This document shows, in pieces, positions 55,059 through 63,880 of a DNA stretch of 64,000 nt. The translations under genes were made by a program, and so were the position numbers. Under the pieces are notes generated by a model. The model had not been told where the DNA came from, ran no database searches, and worked only from the letters and a program-made list of their open reading frames with translations. The first letter of the stretch is position 1; the number at the start of each line of letters is the position of its first letter. This DNA is from Vreelandella stevensii S18214 (GTDB taxonomy: Bacteria; Pseudomonadota; Gammaproteobacteria; Pseudomonadales; Halomonadaceae). Location: NCBI RefSeq assembly GCF_000275725.1, contig NZ_AJTS01000039.1, forward strand, positions 62,001-126,000. The letters run 5' to 3'.

Positions 55059-55561
55059 CCAGGCCTGCCATGACCATGGTATCGAACCGCTGTTGGCGAT
55101 GAAGCGAGACGTCCATCACCTTCCGGTCTTTGAACGTTTCGCCGCGGATCCGCCTGCCCCGGAGAGCGAGGACCCCGTCGAACAGATGGCACACCGCTTG
55201 AAGACGCAGGCGGGCCGAGCGCTCTACGCATTGCGCAAACATACCGTGGAGCCGGTCTTCGGGATCATCAAACACGTGATGGGGTTCCGGCAGTTCTCGC
55301 TACGCGGACTGGATAAGGTCAGCGGCGAGTGGCGATTGGCCACCGATGGCGTGGAAGTATCAAGCGGATGCACCGGTTGACGGCGGGCTGAGGGCTCGCC
55401 GCGCCCAACCGGCCAGCAGGCAAGGCGTCAGAACCGCCTTGCAGAAGCTGAGGGGCAGGTTAAGAGCCACACAACAGCACCAACACCAACACCAACACAG
55501 GGGGGGGTGAAGAACCCACGCCTCAGCTCATCCATTAACCTCAAGTCCGACAGACTGCTAG
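55054..55561 (+). mobile_element. IS1182-family element, transposase C-terminal half (inverted)
   Basis: The plus strand encodes IQACHDHGIEPLLAMKRD, then PVEQMAHRLKTQAGRALYALRKHTVEPVFGIIKHVMGFRQF (abridged), the C-terminal part of an IS1182-type transposase with the final catalytic Glu in TVEPVFG. The frame seems disturbed after GEWRLAT. The element end at 55544-55561, AGTCCGACAGACTGCTAG, matches the other end at 57318-57335 with two differences. The N-terminal half lies at 56236-57335 on the other strand. Confidence 0.85.
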
Positions 55562-55706
55562 TAGTTTTCTAATCGGCACTAAGCCCGCCCATCGTCAGGC
55601 AGCGTAAGCTGTTGGCGGTGGGCGGTTTTCTTCATAGGAAGACTTGAATGTTTTTGCGATGTCGGTGATTAGTAGCCACGGCCCTTTAGGTTTTCTTGAA
55701 CCTAGA
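55562..55706. other. Inverted native spacer: araC 3' end, terminator and target duplication
   Basis: This is host DNA carried within the inverted segment. 55701-55706 is the second copy of the 6-bp target (TCTAGG on the minus strand). Next to it, read on the minus strand, is TTCAAGAAAACCTAA, the original end of araC. At 55586-55631 CCGCCCA and TGGGCGG form a hairpin followed by TTTT in the plus direction, a terminator that would have lain between araC and gabT. Confidence 0.75.
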
Positions 55707-56243
55707 TGTAGGGTCCCGGATGATCAAATCGCCTATAGGAGTTATCCTCTGCTAGCCGCCAGGGAGCTTCTTCAGCAATTCATCCGGGAACAGGTTCATG
55801 AACATCAAGCTGCATAAACAAGCGACGACGACACCGAAGATCCGTGCCGAGATCCAGGCAGCGCCTTCCAGCATCACGGATAGCGAACTGGCCCGGCAGT
55901 ATGGTGTCGCTACTGCGACCATCCGGCGATGGCGTTACCGCGACGATGTCCATGACCGACCGCATACCCGTCACAACCTCCTGGCCACGCTCACAGCTGA
56001 GCAGGAGGAGGTGCTGATCACGGCTCGTGAGTTCCTGCGCCTCGGCTTGGATGACCTTCTCGTCGTGGCGCGTGAGTTCCTGAGCCAAGGCTTGTCGCGC
56101 TCTGCCTTGCATCGCATGCTCAAGCGGCGTGAAGTGCCGACGTTGGCAGAGCTGGCGCGGCAGGATGCCGTTGGCGACGAGAAGCCCCGGCACAAGCCCT
56201 TCAAGGACTATGAGCCGGGCTACGTGCATATCGACATTAATTG
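55707..56243 (+). mobile_element. IS481-family element, transposase N-terminal half (inverted)
   Basis: The inverted repeat begins TGTAGGGTCCCGGATGAT at 55707. The gene starts at 55798 (MNIKLHKQATTTPKIRAEIQ) with helix-turn-helix domains (SELARQYGVATATIRRWRYRDDVHDR, abridged) and reaches the first catalytic Asp in YEPGYVHIDI. It then crosses ATTAA at 56236-56240 into foreign sequence (NCWH-stop). Joined to the half at 54512-55058 it reads HIDIKHLPQMPDEEQ, a normal IS481 sequence. The native element would be about 1.1 kb. Confidence 0.88.
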
Positions 56244-57335
56244 CTGGCACTGAAGTAGCCGGTATCACCCAGCAGGTGGTCAGGTTTTCCCAGCGTTTCC
56301 GGGTAACCTTGCCAGGCCGTCAGTAGCGGCATGACTTGCTGCTTGTCATTGGTCGCCTGCGTGACGTGGACATGGGTCACCAGCAGACTCTCGGTATCAA
56401 CCGCGGCTTGGGCGTTGTAGCACTGATCAAACCCCTTGCCGGTGACCGGCATGATGCGCGACTGCGGGTCGGTGAAATTGATCTGATCCTTGTCACGCGG
56501 GCCACCAGTGGGCGGTTCGGGGTCACGCCCACGGGGCTTCTTGCCGGCCTTGCGCTGCGCCTCCCGCCGCGCCACCTTTTCCTGATAGGCGGCTTGCTCG
56601 GTGGCGTCCCGCTCCTCGGCGCGCGCCTCGATCTTGGCCTTCGCCTCAGCGATGGCCGCCAGGCGGGCTTCACGGCGGGCAATCTCGGCGGGGATATCCA
56701 TGCCGTCGGCCGCGTCCTCCTTGTCCGCCGACTCGGCCCGCTCGGTCAGCGCTTTCACCTCTGCCCTGAACTGTGCCTCCAGCTTCTTGGCATGGCCATA
56801 CGACAACGCCTTGTGCTTGCTGGCGTTGGCCTTGAGCTTGGTGCCGTCCAGGGCGATGGTGCCAAGCTTGAGCAGCTTCATCTCGCGGGCCAGCAGCAGC
56901 ACCTGTACGAACAACTGTTCCAGTTCCGGCAGAAAGCGGCGGCGAAAGGTGGCCAGCGTGTCATGGTCGGGATGGGTATTGGCGGCCAGGTAGCGGAACG
57001 CCACCGAGTCATAGGTGGCACGCTCGATCTTGCGGCTGGAGACCACCCCGGTGGCGTAGCCGTAGATCAGCAGGCTCAGTAGCACCGCCGGGTGATGTGC
57101 CTTGGAACCCCGCCCCATGTAACGCCGGGTCAACGTCGAGAGGTCCAGTTGTTCGACAACATCGACAACGAACCGCGCCAGGTGACCATCGGGCAACCAC
57201 TCGTCTACCGAAGGCGGCAGCAGGTAATCGGTCTGGCGATCCACAGGGATGAAGCGGCTCATGGCGATCTTCTCAGCTCGGCGATGACGGTGGTCAGTAT
57301 CTCACGGTGCAACGGAAAGACCGACAGGCTGCTAG
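56236..57335 (-). mobile_element. IS1182-family element, transposase N-terminal half
   Basis: The gene starts at 57262 (MSRFIPVDRQTDYLLPPSV, abridged) and runs 341 residues. It has the IS1182 N-terminal domain, first Asp in ALDGTKLKAN, a charged insertion (EARRE/KAKIEAR-rich), and second Asp in LLGDTGYFSASN. It then stops at the inversion point. The C-terminal part is at 55054-55561 on the plus strand. The terminal repeat is at 57318-57335, abutting the gabT stop codon. A CTAG at both outer ends may be the target duplication. Confidence 0.88.
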
Positions 57336-58603
57336 CTCAGCGCTTCCAACGATTCCTCGATAATGCTTAACCCCTCCTCCAGCACCGCAGACGACACCGT
57401 CAGCGGCACCAGGATGCGGATGCTGTTGCCGTAGAAACCACACGACAGCAGGATCAGGCCTTTCTCGCGGGCTTTGGCGCAGAGCGCGGCGGTCATCTGC
57501 GGGTCGGGCTTGCCATCGCGGTTGAGCAGTTCGAACGCGGCCATGGCGCCGAGTTGGCGGCCGTGGGCGACGGCGGGGAAGCGTTCTTCCCAGACCGCGA
57601 AGCGTTCAGCCAGCATGTTGCCCATCTGCTCGCTGCGGGCGAGGATGTTCTCTTCTTCGATGGCTTCGATCACCGCCAGGGCCGCCGCGCAGGAGAGCGG
57701 GTTGCCGCTGTAGGTGCCGCCCAGGGAGTTGGGGCCGGAGGCGTCCATCACCTTGGCGGTGCCGACCACCGCAGAGAGCGGCATGCCGTTGGCGAGGCTC
57801 TTGGCGGTGGTGAGGATGTCCGCTTCGATACCGCTGTGTTCCAGCGCAAACAGCTTGCCGGTACGGGCGAAGCCGGACTGCACTTCGTCGGCGATCAGCA
57901 GAATGCTGTGCTCGTCGCACAGCGCGCGCAGGGCTTTCAGGTAGTCCGGTGAGGCGATGTAGAAACCGCCTTCGCCCTGGACCGGCTCGATCACGATGGC
58001 CGCCGTGCGGTGCGGGGCGATATCGGTCTTGAACAGCGTGCGAATGGCGTTCAGCGAGGCTTCTTCGCTGATGCCGTGCAGCGGGTTGGGGAACGGGGCG
58101 CGGAACACGTCGCCCGGCATGGGGCCGAAGTCGTTCTTGTAGGGCAGCACCTTGCCGGTCATCGCCAGGGTCATCATGGTGCGGCCGTGGAAGGCACCAT
58201 CGAAGGTGATGATGCCGGTGCGGCCAGTGGCGGCGCGGGCGATCTTCACGGCGTTTTCCAGCGCTTCGGCGCCGGTGTTCACCAGCATGGCTTTGCGCTC
58301 GGGGCCGCGTACCGGCGTCAGTTCGCAGAGCTTTTGGCACAGCTGCACGTAGGGCGCGTAGGAGATCACCGCCGCGCTGGTGTGCATGACTTTCTTGAGC
58401 TGCGCTTCCACGGCGGCGACGATTTTCGGGTGGCGATGGCCCAGGTTGAGCACACCGATGCCGCCCGCGAAGTCGATCCAGCGGTTGCCGTCGGCGTCCC
58501 ACAGCTCGGCGTTTTCGGCGCGCTCGGCAAACTGGGTGGTGGGCGTGGCGGCACCGTTGGCCACGAAGCGGTTTTTCAGGTCGTTCAATTCTTGGTTAGT
58601 CAT
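57332..58603 (-). CDS. gabT: 4-Aminobutyrate--2-oxoglutarate transaminase GabT
   Basis: 423 residues, class III PLP aminotransferase: FAGGIGVLNLGHRHP, NTGAEALENAVKIAR, FDGAFHGRTMM, the Asp in LLIADEVQSGFARTG, the Schiff-base Lys in TTAKSLANGMPLSAVVG, and GGTYSGNPLSCAAALAV. It converts GABA to succinic semialdehyde. Of two consecutive ATGs the second has better spacing to AAGAGA. The stop TAG lies exactly where an IS1182-type element begins, but the C-terminus looks full length. It is the second gene after gabD (11 bp). Confidence 0.94.
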   Translation of the reverse strand: MTNQELNDLKNRFVANGAATPTTQFAERAENAELWDADGNRWIDFAGGIGVLNLGHRHPKIVAAVEAQLKKVMHTSAAVISYAPYVQLCQKLCELTPVRGPERKAMLVNTGAEALENAVKIARAATGRTGIITFDGAFHGRTMMTLAMTGKVLPYKNDFGPMPGDVFRAPFPNPLHGISEEASLNAIRTLFKTDIAPHRTAAIVIEPVQGEGGFYIASPDYLKALRALCDEHSILLIADEVQSGFARTGKLFALEHSGIEADILTTAKSLANGMPLSAVVGTAKVMDASGPNSLGGTYSGNPLSCAAALAVIEAIEEENILARSEQMGNMLAERFAVWEERFPAVAHGRQLGAMAAFELLNRDGKPDPQMTAALCAKAREKGLILLSCGFYGNSIRILVPLTVSSAVLEEGLSIIEESLEALS

Positions 58604-58614
58604 CATCGTTCTCT

Positions 58615-60066
58615 TTACAGGCCGCCTACGCAGACGTATTTCAGTTCGGTAAATTCATCGAGGCCGTGGTGGGAGCCTTCGCGGCCCAACCCGGACTCCT
58701 TCACGCCGCCAAAGGGCGCCAGCTCGGTGGAGATCAAGCCTTCGTTCACGCCCACCATGCCGTATTCAAGCGCTTCCATGGTGCGCCAGATGCGGCGGTA
58801 ATCCGTGGCGTAGAAGTAGGCAGCCAGGCCAAACGGCGTGTCGTTGGCCATGGCGATGGCTTCTTCGTCCTGCTTGAAGCGGAACACCGGCGCGACTGGG
58901 CCGAAAGTCTCTTCATCGGCCACGGCCATTTGGGTGGTCACATCCGCCAATACCGTGGGGGTGAAGAAGCGCTCGCCCGCCGCGTGGGGCTGGCCGCCGC
59001 ACAGCAGCCGCGCGCCTTTGTTCACTGCGTCATCGACGTGGCGCTGCACTTTATCCACCGCCGCCTGGTTGATCAGTGGGCCGATGATGCTGCCGTCGGC
59101 CAGGCCGTCGCCTACCTTCAGCGCGTTCACGCGCTCGGTGAGCTTGGCGACGAAGGCATCGTAAATGCCGTCCTGCACCAGGAAGCGGTTGGTGCATACG
59201 CAGGTTTGCCCGGCGTTGCGGAATTTGGAGGCGATGGCTCCGTTCACGGCGGCGTCCACGTCGGCGTCATCGAAGACGATGAACGGGGCGTTGCCGCCCA
59301 GCTCCATGGCGGTTTTCTTCACCGTGCTGGCGCACTGGGCAAGTAAGTGCTTACCCACCGGGGTAGAGCCGGTAAACGACACTTTGCGCACCCGTGCATC
59401 GGTGGTGAGCACTTCGCCCACGGCGGCGGGTCTGGAGGCCGTCACCACGTTGATGGTACCGGCGGGCAGGCCCGCTTCCAGCGCCAGGTAGGCGGCGGCC
59501 AGCGCGGTGAGCGGGGTGGCTTCGGCGGGTTTGATGACCACGGTGCAACCAGCGGCCAGGGCCGGGGCGCACTTGCGGGTAATCATCGCCAGCGGGAAGT
59601 TCCACGGGGTAATCGCGGCCACCACGCCCACCGGCTCGCGCAGTACCAGCAGGCGCTTGTCGGCACCGTGGCTGGGCAGGGTTTCCCCGGCCATGCGCTT
59701 GGCTTCTTCAGCGAAGAACTCGATGAACGAGGCGCCGTAGGTCACTTCGCCTTTGGCTTCCGCCAGCGGCTTGCCCTGCTCCAGAGTCATCAGGCGAGCC
59801 AGGTCGTCGGCGTGCTCATTGACCAGCTCAAACCAGCGGCGCAGCAGGGCCGAGCGCTGTTTCACCGGGGTGGCGCGCCACGCGGCACCGGCTTCATAAG
59901 CGGCGGCCACGGCGTCGCGGGTATCGTCGGCGCTCAAGTCCGCTACATGGGCGATGGTCTCGCCGGTGGCGGGGTTGTCCACCGCAAAGGTCTGCTGGCC
60001 CTTGCGCCATTCACCGCCCACCAGGGCCGGTACGGCATCGTGCAACCACTGTTCGATAAAGCTCAT
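58615..60066 (-). CDS. gabD: NAD(P)-dependent succinate-semialdehyde dehydrogenase GabD
   Basis: 483 residues of the aldehyde dehydrogenase family. VGVVAAITPWNFPLAMITRK (abridged) and VVIKPAEATPLTA bind the cofactor. The catalytic Glu is in MELGGNAPFIV and the catalytic Cys in NAGQTCVCTNR. EYGMVGVNEGLIS and PFGGVKESGLGREG are characteristic of GabD. It oxidises succinic semialdehyde to succinate. It lies between the permease and gabT in one operon on the minus strand. Confidence 0.95.
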   Translation of the reverse strand: MSFIEQWLHDAVPALVGGEWRKGQQTFAVDNPATGETIAHVADLSADDTRDAVAAAYEAGAAWRATPVKQRSALLRRWFELVNEHADDLARLMTLEQGKPLAEAKGEVTYGASFIEFFAEEAKRMAGETLPSHGADKRLLVLREPVGVVAAITPWNFPLAMITRKCAPALAAGCTVVIKPAEATPLTALAAAYLALEAGLPAGTINVVTASRPAAVGEVLTTDARVRKVSFTGSTPVGKHLLAQCASTVKKTAMELGGNAPFIVFDDADVDAAVNGAIASKFRNAGQTCVCTNRFLVQDGIYDAFVAKLTERVNALKVGDGLADGSIIGPLINQAAVDKVQRHVDDAVNKGARLLCGGQPHAAGERFFTPTVLADVTTQMAVADEETFGPVAPVFRFKQDEEAIAMANDTPFGLAAYFYATDYRRIWRTMEALEYGMVGVNEGLISTELAPFGGVKESGLGREGSHHGLDEFTELKYVCVGGL

Positions 60067-60100
60067 GGCGTGCTCCTACTATTAGGGTGTTGGAAGGGGT

Positions 60101-61516
60101 TTATAGATCCGCCAGCATGTGGCGGTCGCTGTAGACGCGGCCGTAGGTACGCAGGGCGTGGATGTACAGCCCCACACCGAGCAAAGACCAGCCCGCGAAG
60201 ACCGACCACTCCGCACCGCTCAGGGCCGCCGGGCTACCGGGCAGGTAGAGGCAGGCCATGCCGAAGGAGAGCACCACGGCCAGGGTGCCGCACAGCTTGC
60301 CGTGGCGAATGCGGAACGGGCGCTCCATCTCCGGCTCGCGAACCCGCAGCACCACGAAGGAGATGGCCACGAACAGGTAGGCGATCACGATGCCCAGGCC
60401 ACCGGCATTGACGATCCACACCAGCGCCGGGCGGCCGAAGAACGGCGCGATACAGGAGAGAAAGCCCATCAGGAAAATGGCGTTGGTGGGCGTTTTATAG
60501 CGCGGGTGCAGCTTGGCAAAGGGCGCAGGCAGCATGCCCGCTTTGGCCAGGGCGTAAATGGCCCGTGAACCGCCGATGTAGAAGGCGTTCCAGCTGGTGA
60601 TGATGCCCGCAATACCGGCCAATACCATCAGGTTGCTGGCCCAGGGGGCGTTGAACAGGCTGCCCATGGCATCCGGCACGCTCAGGGAGCTGGCGGCCAG
60701 TTCGGTGCTGTTCAGGGCCAGGCTGGTGGCCAGAATGATCAGCGCGTACCACACCACCGCCAGGATCACCGACATCATCAGCACCTTGCCGATGGCCTTG
60801 TACGGCAGGTTGATCTCTTCAGCGGCCTGGGGAATCACGTCAAACCCCACGAACAGGAACGGCACCATGACCAGCACCGCGACGATGCCCGCCACCACGC
60901 CGGTATCGGCCTGGGTGAACAGCGGCATCATGTTGATGGTTTCGCCTTCGAACAGCGCCCCCGTGACAAACATGACGCCCACCAGCAGAATCATGCCCGT
61001 GACGACTTTCTGGATCAGCGCCGCGGTGGTCACGCCGAAGTAGTTGATGATCATCATGGCCAGCGAACCGCCCACGCCCACGGCGACCCAGGTGGCTTTC
61101 ACTTCCCAGCCGGCGATGGTCCACAGGTGGCCCACGGCGTAGTTGGGGGCCAAGTGCTCGATGACCGTGGGCAGCGCCACGGCTTCGAATGCCACCACGC
61201 TCAAGTAGCCCAGGATGATGGCCCAGGTGCACAGGAACGAGGGCAAGTGGCCCAGGGCGCGGTAGCTGTAGACGTGCTCGCCGCCCACCCTGGGCATGGC
61301 CGAGGCCAGCTCGGCGTAGGTGAGGCCGACCATCACGATCGCCAGACCGCCGACGATAAAGGCTAAAATAGCGCCCAGGCTACCGGCGGATTGAATGGCG
61401 GTGCCGGTCAGTACAATCCAGCCCCAGCCGATCATGGCGCCAAAGGCCAGGGCCAACACGTCACCCCGGGCCAGCACCCGGACGAGCTTGTCCTGTTCAG
61501 AAGAGGGAGTCGTCAT
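60101..61516 (-). CDS. APC-superfamily amino acid permease, probable GABA importer
   Basis: 471 residues with about twelve membrane helices. The substrate-binding unwound helix is GAMIGWGWIVLTGTAIQSAGSLGA (abridged); VGGEHVYSYRALGHLPSF, PQAAEEINLP and SWNAFYIGGSRAIYALAKAGMLP follow as in APC transporters. First gene of the permease-gabD-gabT unit and divergent from a GabR/MocR-type regulator, so GABA or a related omega-amino acid is the likely substrate. The sequence alone does not settle specificity. Confidence 0.88.
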   Translation of the reverse strand: MTTPSSEQDKLVRVLARGDVLALAFGAMIGWGWIVLTGTAIQSAGSLGAILAFIVGGLAIVMVGLTYAELASAMPRVGGEHVYSYRALGHLPSFLCTWAIILGYLSVVAFEAVALPTVIEHLAPNYAVGHLWTIAGWEVKATWVAVGVGGSLAMMIINYFGVTTAALIQKVVTGMILLVGVMFVTGALFEGETINMMPLFTQADTGVVAGIVAVLVMVPFLFVGFDVIPQAAEEINLPYKAIGKVLMMSVILAVVWYALIILATSLALNSTELAASSLSVPDAMGSLFNAPWASNLMVLAGIAGIITSWNAFYIGGSRAIYALAKAGMLPAPFAKLHPRYKTPTNAIFLMGFLSCIAPFFGRPALVWIVNAGGLGIVIAYLFVAISFVVLRVREPEMERPFRIRHGKLCGTLAVVLSFGMACLYLPGSPAALSGAEWSVFAGWSLLGVGLYIHALRTYGRVYSDRHMLADL

Positions 61517-61628
61517 TATCGTTTTCCTGCACGTTTTTGGAGATTATGGTTGGCGCTCTGGGCGCAGTGTCCTGATTCCGACAAGGGAATAACGTCACGC
61601 TAGCAGGTGGCTGCCAAACCGCGTAATG

Positions 61629-61658
61629 GACCACTTTGGCGTTCGACTAGACCATTTT
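61629..61658. promoter_or_regulatory. Direct repeats, candidate GabR/MocR binding sites
   Basis: GGACCACTTT (61629) and AGACCATTTT (61650) share GACCAYTTT and are offset by 21 bp, two helical turns, between the divergent permease and regulator genes. MocR-family regulators such as GabR bind paired direct repeats, so this is a natural candidate operator. Confidence 0.5.
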
Positions 61659-61663
61659 TTGAA

Positions 61664-61680
61664 TGCACCAAAGCGGTGCA
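61664..61680. promoter_or_regulatory. NtrC-like palindrome
   Basis: TGCACC-AAAGC-GGTGCA is a perfect inverted repeat and matches the NtrC consensus TGCACC-N5-GGTGCA. It lies 148 bp before the GABA permease start, a normal enhancer distance. I saw no -24/-12 element with the right spacing; the nearest (TGGCAG...CTGC near 61600) is one base short. Confidence 0.6.
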
Positions 61681-61749
61681 ATTTCCGCATAATGCTTTCG
61701 TCCAAGAGGCTGATCATGCGCGGCCTGGCAGAAGAAAAGAGGCAATTTC

Positions 61750-63177
61750 ATGGATCGCGAGCGGGTGTTGCACCAATGCGTACAACTTTATGCACTGCAG
61801 CCTGAACGGCTCAGCAAGCAGGTACGAATAGAGCAGGCGCTGCGCCAGGCCATCATTCAGCAGTGGCCTGGCGGGCTGCGGCTGCCTTCGCACCGCGCCC
61901 TGGCAGAGGCCTTCGGCGTGGCCCGCCAAACGCTGGCCCTGGCCATGGCCACCCTACAGGAGGAGCGCCTGCTGACCACCGGCCACGGCCAGGGCACCTG
62001 GACCTGCAAGCCCAGCGCGCCAGCGCACGAGCCACCGCTGCCGCCTCGGCTTTCGCGTCGCGCTCAGCGCGTCTTGCAGGGGCCTGGGGCCAGCATGATT
62101 CAAAGCGGCGCCTTCGTGCCCGGCATTCCCGATATCGCTCAGTTCCCCATGCGCAAGTGGCGCCAACTCTATGCCAGCGTCACGGTGCCGCAAAACGCCC
62201 TGCTGCTCTCCTACTCCACCGGGGGCTACGGGCCGCTGAAGCGGGCCATCCGCGAATTTCTGGCCCGCTGGCGCAATATTCACTGCGATACCGAGCAGAT
62301 CATCATTACCGACGGCACCCACAACGGCATCGAGCTGTGCGCCGTGGCCCTGGCGGATGTGGGCGACACGGTGGCCATGGAGTCGCCCTGTTACTGGGGC
62401 GCACGCAACGTCTTCACGGCGGCGGGTTTGAACATCGACATGCTGCCCTGGCGGCCGGACACGGGCCATACGTTGCCCACCGCTTCCGGCCCGGTCACGC
62501 TGGCTTACCTCACCGGCTCGCACCACTACCCGCTCAGCGTGCCGACCCATGCTGCCCACAAGCAGCGCTTGTGCGAGGCGCTTGCGCCCCGCTACGTGGT
62601 CGAGGATGACTACGAGTTCAACCGGGACGATCATGCCAATCTACTTTTTGATACCACCTCTGAGCGCCATTTGCTGGTAGGCTCGTTCTCCAAGATGATG
62701 TTTCCCGGCCTGCGGCTGGGCTATCTGGTGGTGCCGCGCCACTTGGCGGGGCCGATGAACCGCCTGCGCAGCGAGCTGTTTCGCGAGGGCCGCATGCTGG
62801 ACCAGGCGGTGCTGGCCCAGTTCATCTTCGACGGCGACCTGGATGCCTGGTGTCGGCGTATTCAACGGGATTATCTAGGCCGCCAGCAGGTGCTGCACGA
62901 CCAGCTGTGCTCGCTGCCTCAGGTGCGCTCGGTCTCGCCGCCCAGCAGTGCCATCAGCCTGTGCGTGGAGTTCGCGCCGGGCGTCAACGACGTGGCCATC
63001 GCCCAGGCGCTGCTGAAAGAGCACTTGATCGTGCGGCCTTTGAGCCCGGTGTGCGCCGCCTCTGACCCTCGCGTGGGCCTGGTGATGGGGGTGGGTATGC
63101 TGTCGGGGGAAACCCTGGCACGCGAAGCGCAGCGCCTGCGCCGCCGCCTGGAACCACTGCTGCGCCAGGGGCACTGA
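61750..63177 (+). CDS. MocR/GabR-family PLP-binding transcriptional regulator
   Basis: 475 residues. The N-terminal GntR-type winged helix (RIEQALRQAIIQQWPGGLRLPSHRALAEAFGVARQTLALAM, abridged; GHGQGTW) is fused to an aminotransferase-like domain with YSTGGYGPLKRAIREF, ITDGTHNGIELCA, ESPCYWGARNVF, VVEDDYEFN and the PLP Lys in GSFSKMMFPGLRLGY. GabR-type proteins sense GABA through PLP and activate gabTD. The divergent permease-gabD-gabT operon fits exactly. GAGG lies eight bases before the ATG. Confidence 0.92.
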   Translation: MDRERVLHQCVQLYALQPERLSKQVRIEQALRQAIIQQWPGGLRLPSHRALAEAFGVARQTLALAMATLQEERLLTTGHGQGTWTCKPSAPAHEPPLPPRLSRRAQRVLQGPGASMIQSGAFVPGIPDIAQFPMRKWRQLYASVTVPQNALLLSYSTGGYGPLKRAIREFLARWRNIHCDTEQIIITDGTHNGIELCAVALADVGDTVAMESPCYWGARNVFTAAGLNIDMLPWRPDTGHTLPTASGPVTLAYLTGSHHYPLSVPTHAAHKQRLCEALAPRYVVEDDYEFNRDDHANLLFDTTSERHLLVGSFSKMMFPGLRLGYLVVPRHLAGPMNRLRSELFREGRMLDQAVLAQFIFDGDLDAWCRRIQRDYLGRQQVLHDQLCSLPQVRSVSPPSSAISLCVEFAPGVNDVAIAQALLKEHLIVRPLSPVCAASDPRVGLVMGVGMLSGETLAREAQRLRRRLEPLLRQGH

Positions 63178-63211
63178 CCCCGTATAACCACTTATTCACA
63201 AGGAACGTCCT

Positions 63212-63868
63212 ATGCATCGCCCTGTTGATAACTCTCTGGCCTGGCGCCTATGGTTGAGCATCGCGGCGCTGTTGCTGCTGTCGGGGTGTGCCTCATTGGC
63301 GCCCAGCCCGCCACAGGACCAGAGCAACATCTGCGAAATCTTCCGCGAGCAGCCCAGCTGGTACGACTATGCGCGGGAGTCTCAGGAGCAGTGGGGCACG
63401 CCGATTGCCACCCAGATGTCGTTCATTCAGCAGGAGTCCTCGTTCCGAAGCCATGTGCGCCCCGACCGCAAGCGCTACCTGGGCTTCATTCCCGGCCCGC
63501 GCCCTTCATCGGCCAGGGGCTATGCCCAGGCACAGGACCCGGTGTGGGGCGAATACCGCGACCAGGCGGGCAGCATGTTTGCGCGGCGCACTCACATGAA
63601 GCACGCCACCGACTTCATCGGCTGGTACAACGCCCGCACCCGCGCGCAAACCGGCATTTCCCTGAGCAACCCCGAACACCTTTATTACGCTTACCATGAA
63701 GGCGCGGGCGGCTATCAGCGTGGCACCTACCGCAATAAGCCCCACGTGCTCAGCGCGGGCCGCCAGGTCGCCCAGCGAGCCGGGCGTTATCAAGCCCAGC
63801 TGAACAGCTGTGAAGCCGAGTTTCAGTGTCGACGCTTCTATCAGGTCGGGCCCTTTTGCCGTAGCTGA
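63212..63868 (+). CDS. Transglycosylase SLT-like lipoprotein
   Basis: 218 residues. The N-terminal hydrophobic stretch and lipobox LLSGCAS indicate an outer-membrane lipoprotein. The domain that follows resembles lytic-transglycosylase folds: MSFIQQESSFRSHVRP with the probable catalytic Glu, RGYAQAQDPVWGEYR, HATDFIGWYN and YYAYHEGAGGYQRGTY. It should cleave peptidoglycan strands or bind them. AAGGAACG precedes the ATG. It is a stand-alone gene 34 bp after the regulator gene. Confidence 0.88.
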   Translation: MHRPVDNSLAWRLWLSIAALLLLSGCASLAPSPPQDQSNICEIFREQPSWYDYARESQEQWGTPIATQMSFIQQESSFRSHVRPDRKRYLGFIPGPRPSSARGYAQAQDPVWGEYRDQAGSMFARRTHMKHATDFIGWYNARTRAQTGISLSNPEHLYYAYHEGAGGYQRGTYRNKPHVLSAGRQVAQRAGRYQAQLNSCEAEFQCRRFYQVGPFCRS

Positions 63869-63880
63869 GGGCACGCATCT

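Noticed and set aside
55580-55640. Integron attC-like hairpin in the inverted spacer
   Set aside because: It lacks the GTTRRRY/RYYYAAC ends, and the stem followed by TTTT is better read as a terminator.
57332-57335. Truncation of GabT by the IS1182-type element
   Set aside because: The stop codon coincides with the element border, but the protein is full length compared with the family, so the insertion is just downstream.
61590-61620. Sigma-54-like sequence (TGGCAG...CTGC) before the GABA permease
   Set aside because: The GG to GC offset is one base short of the strict requirement.
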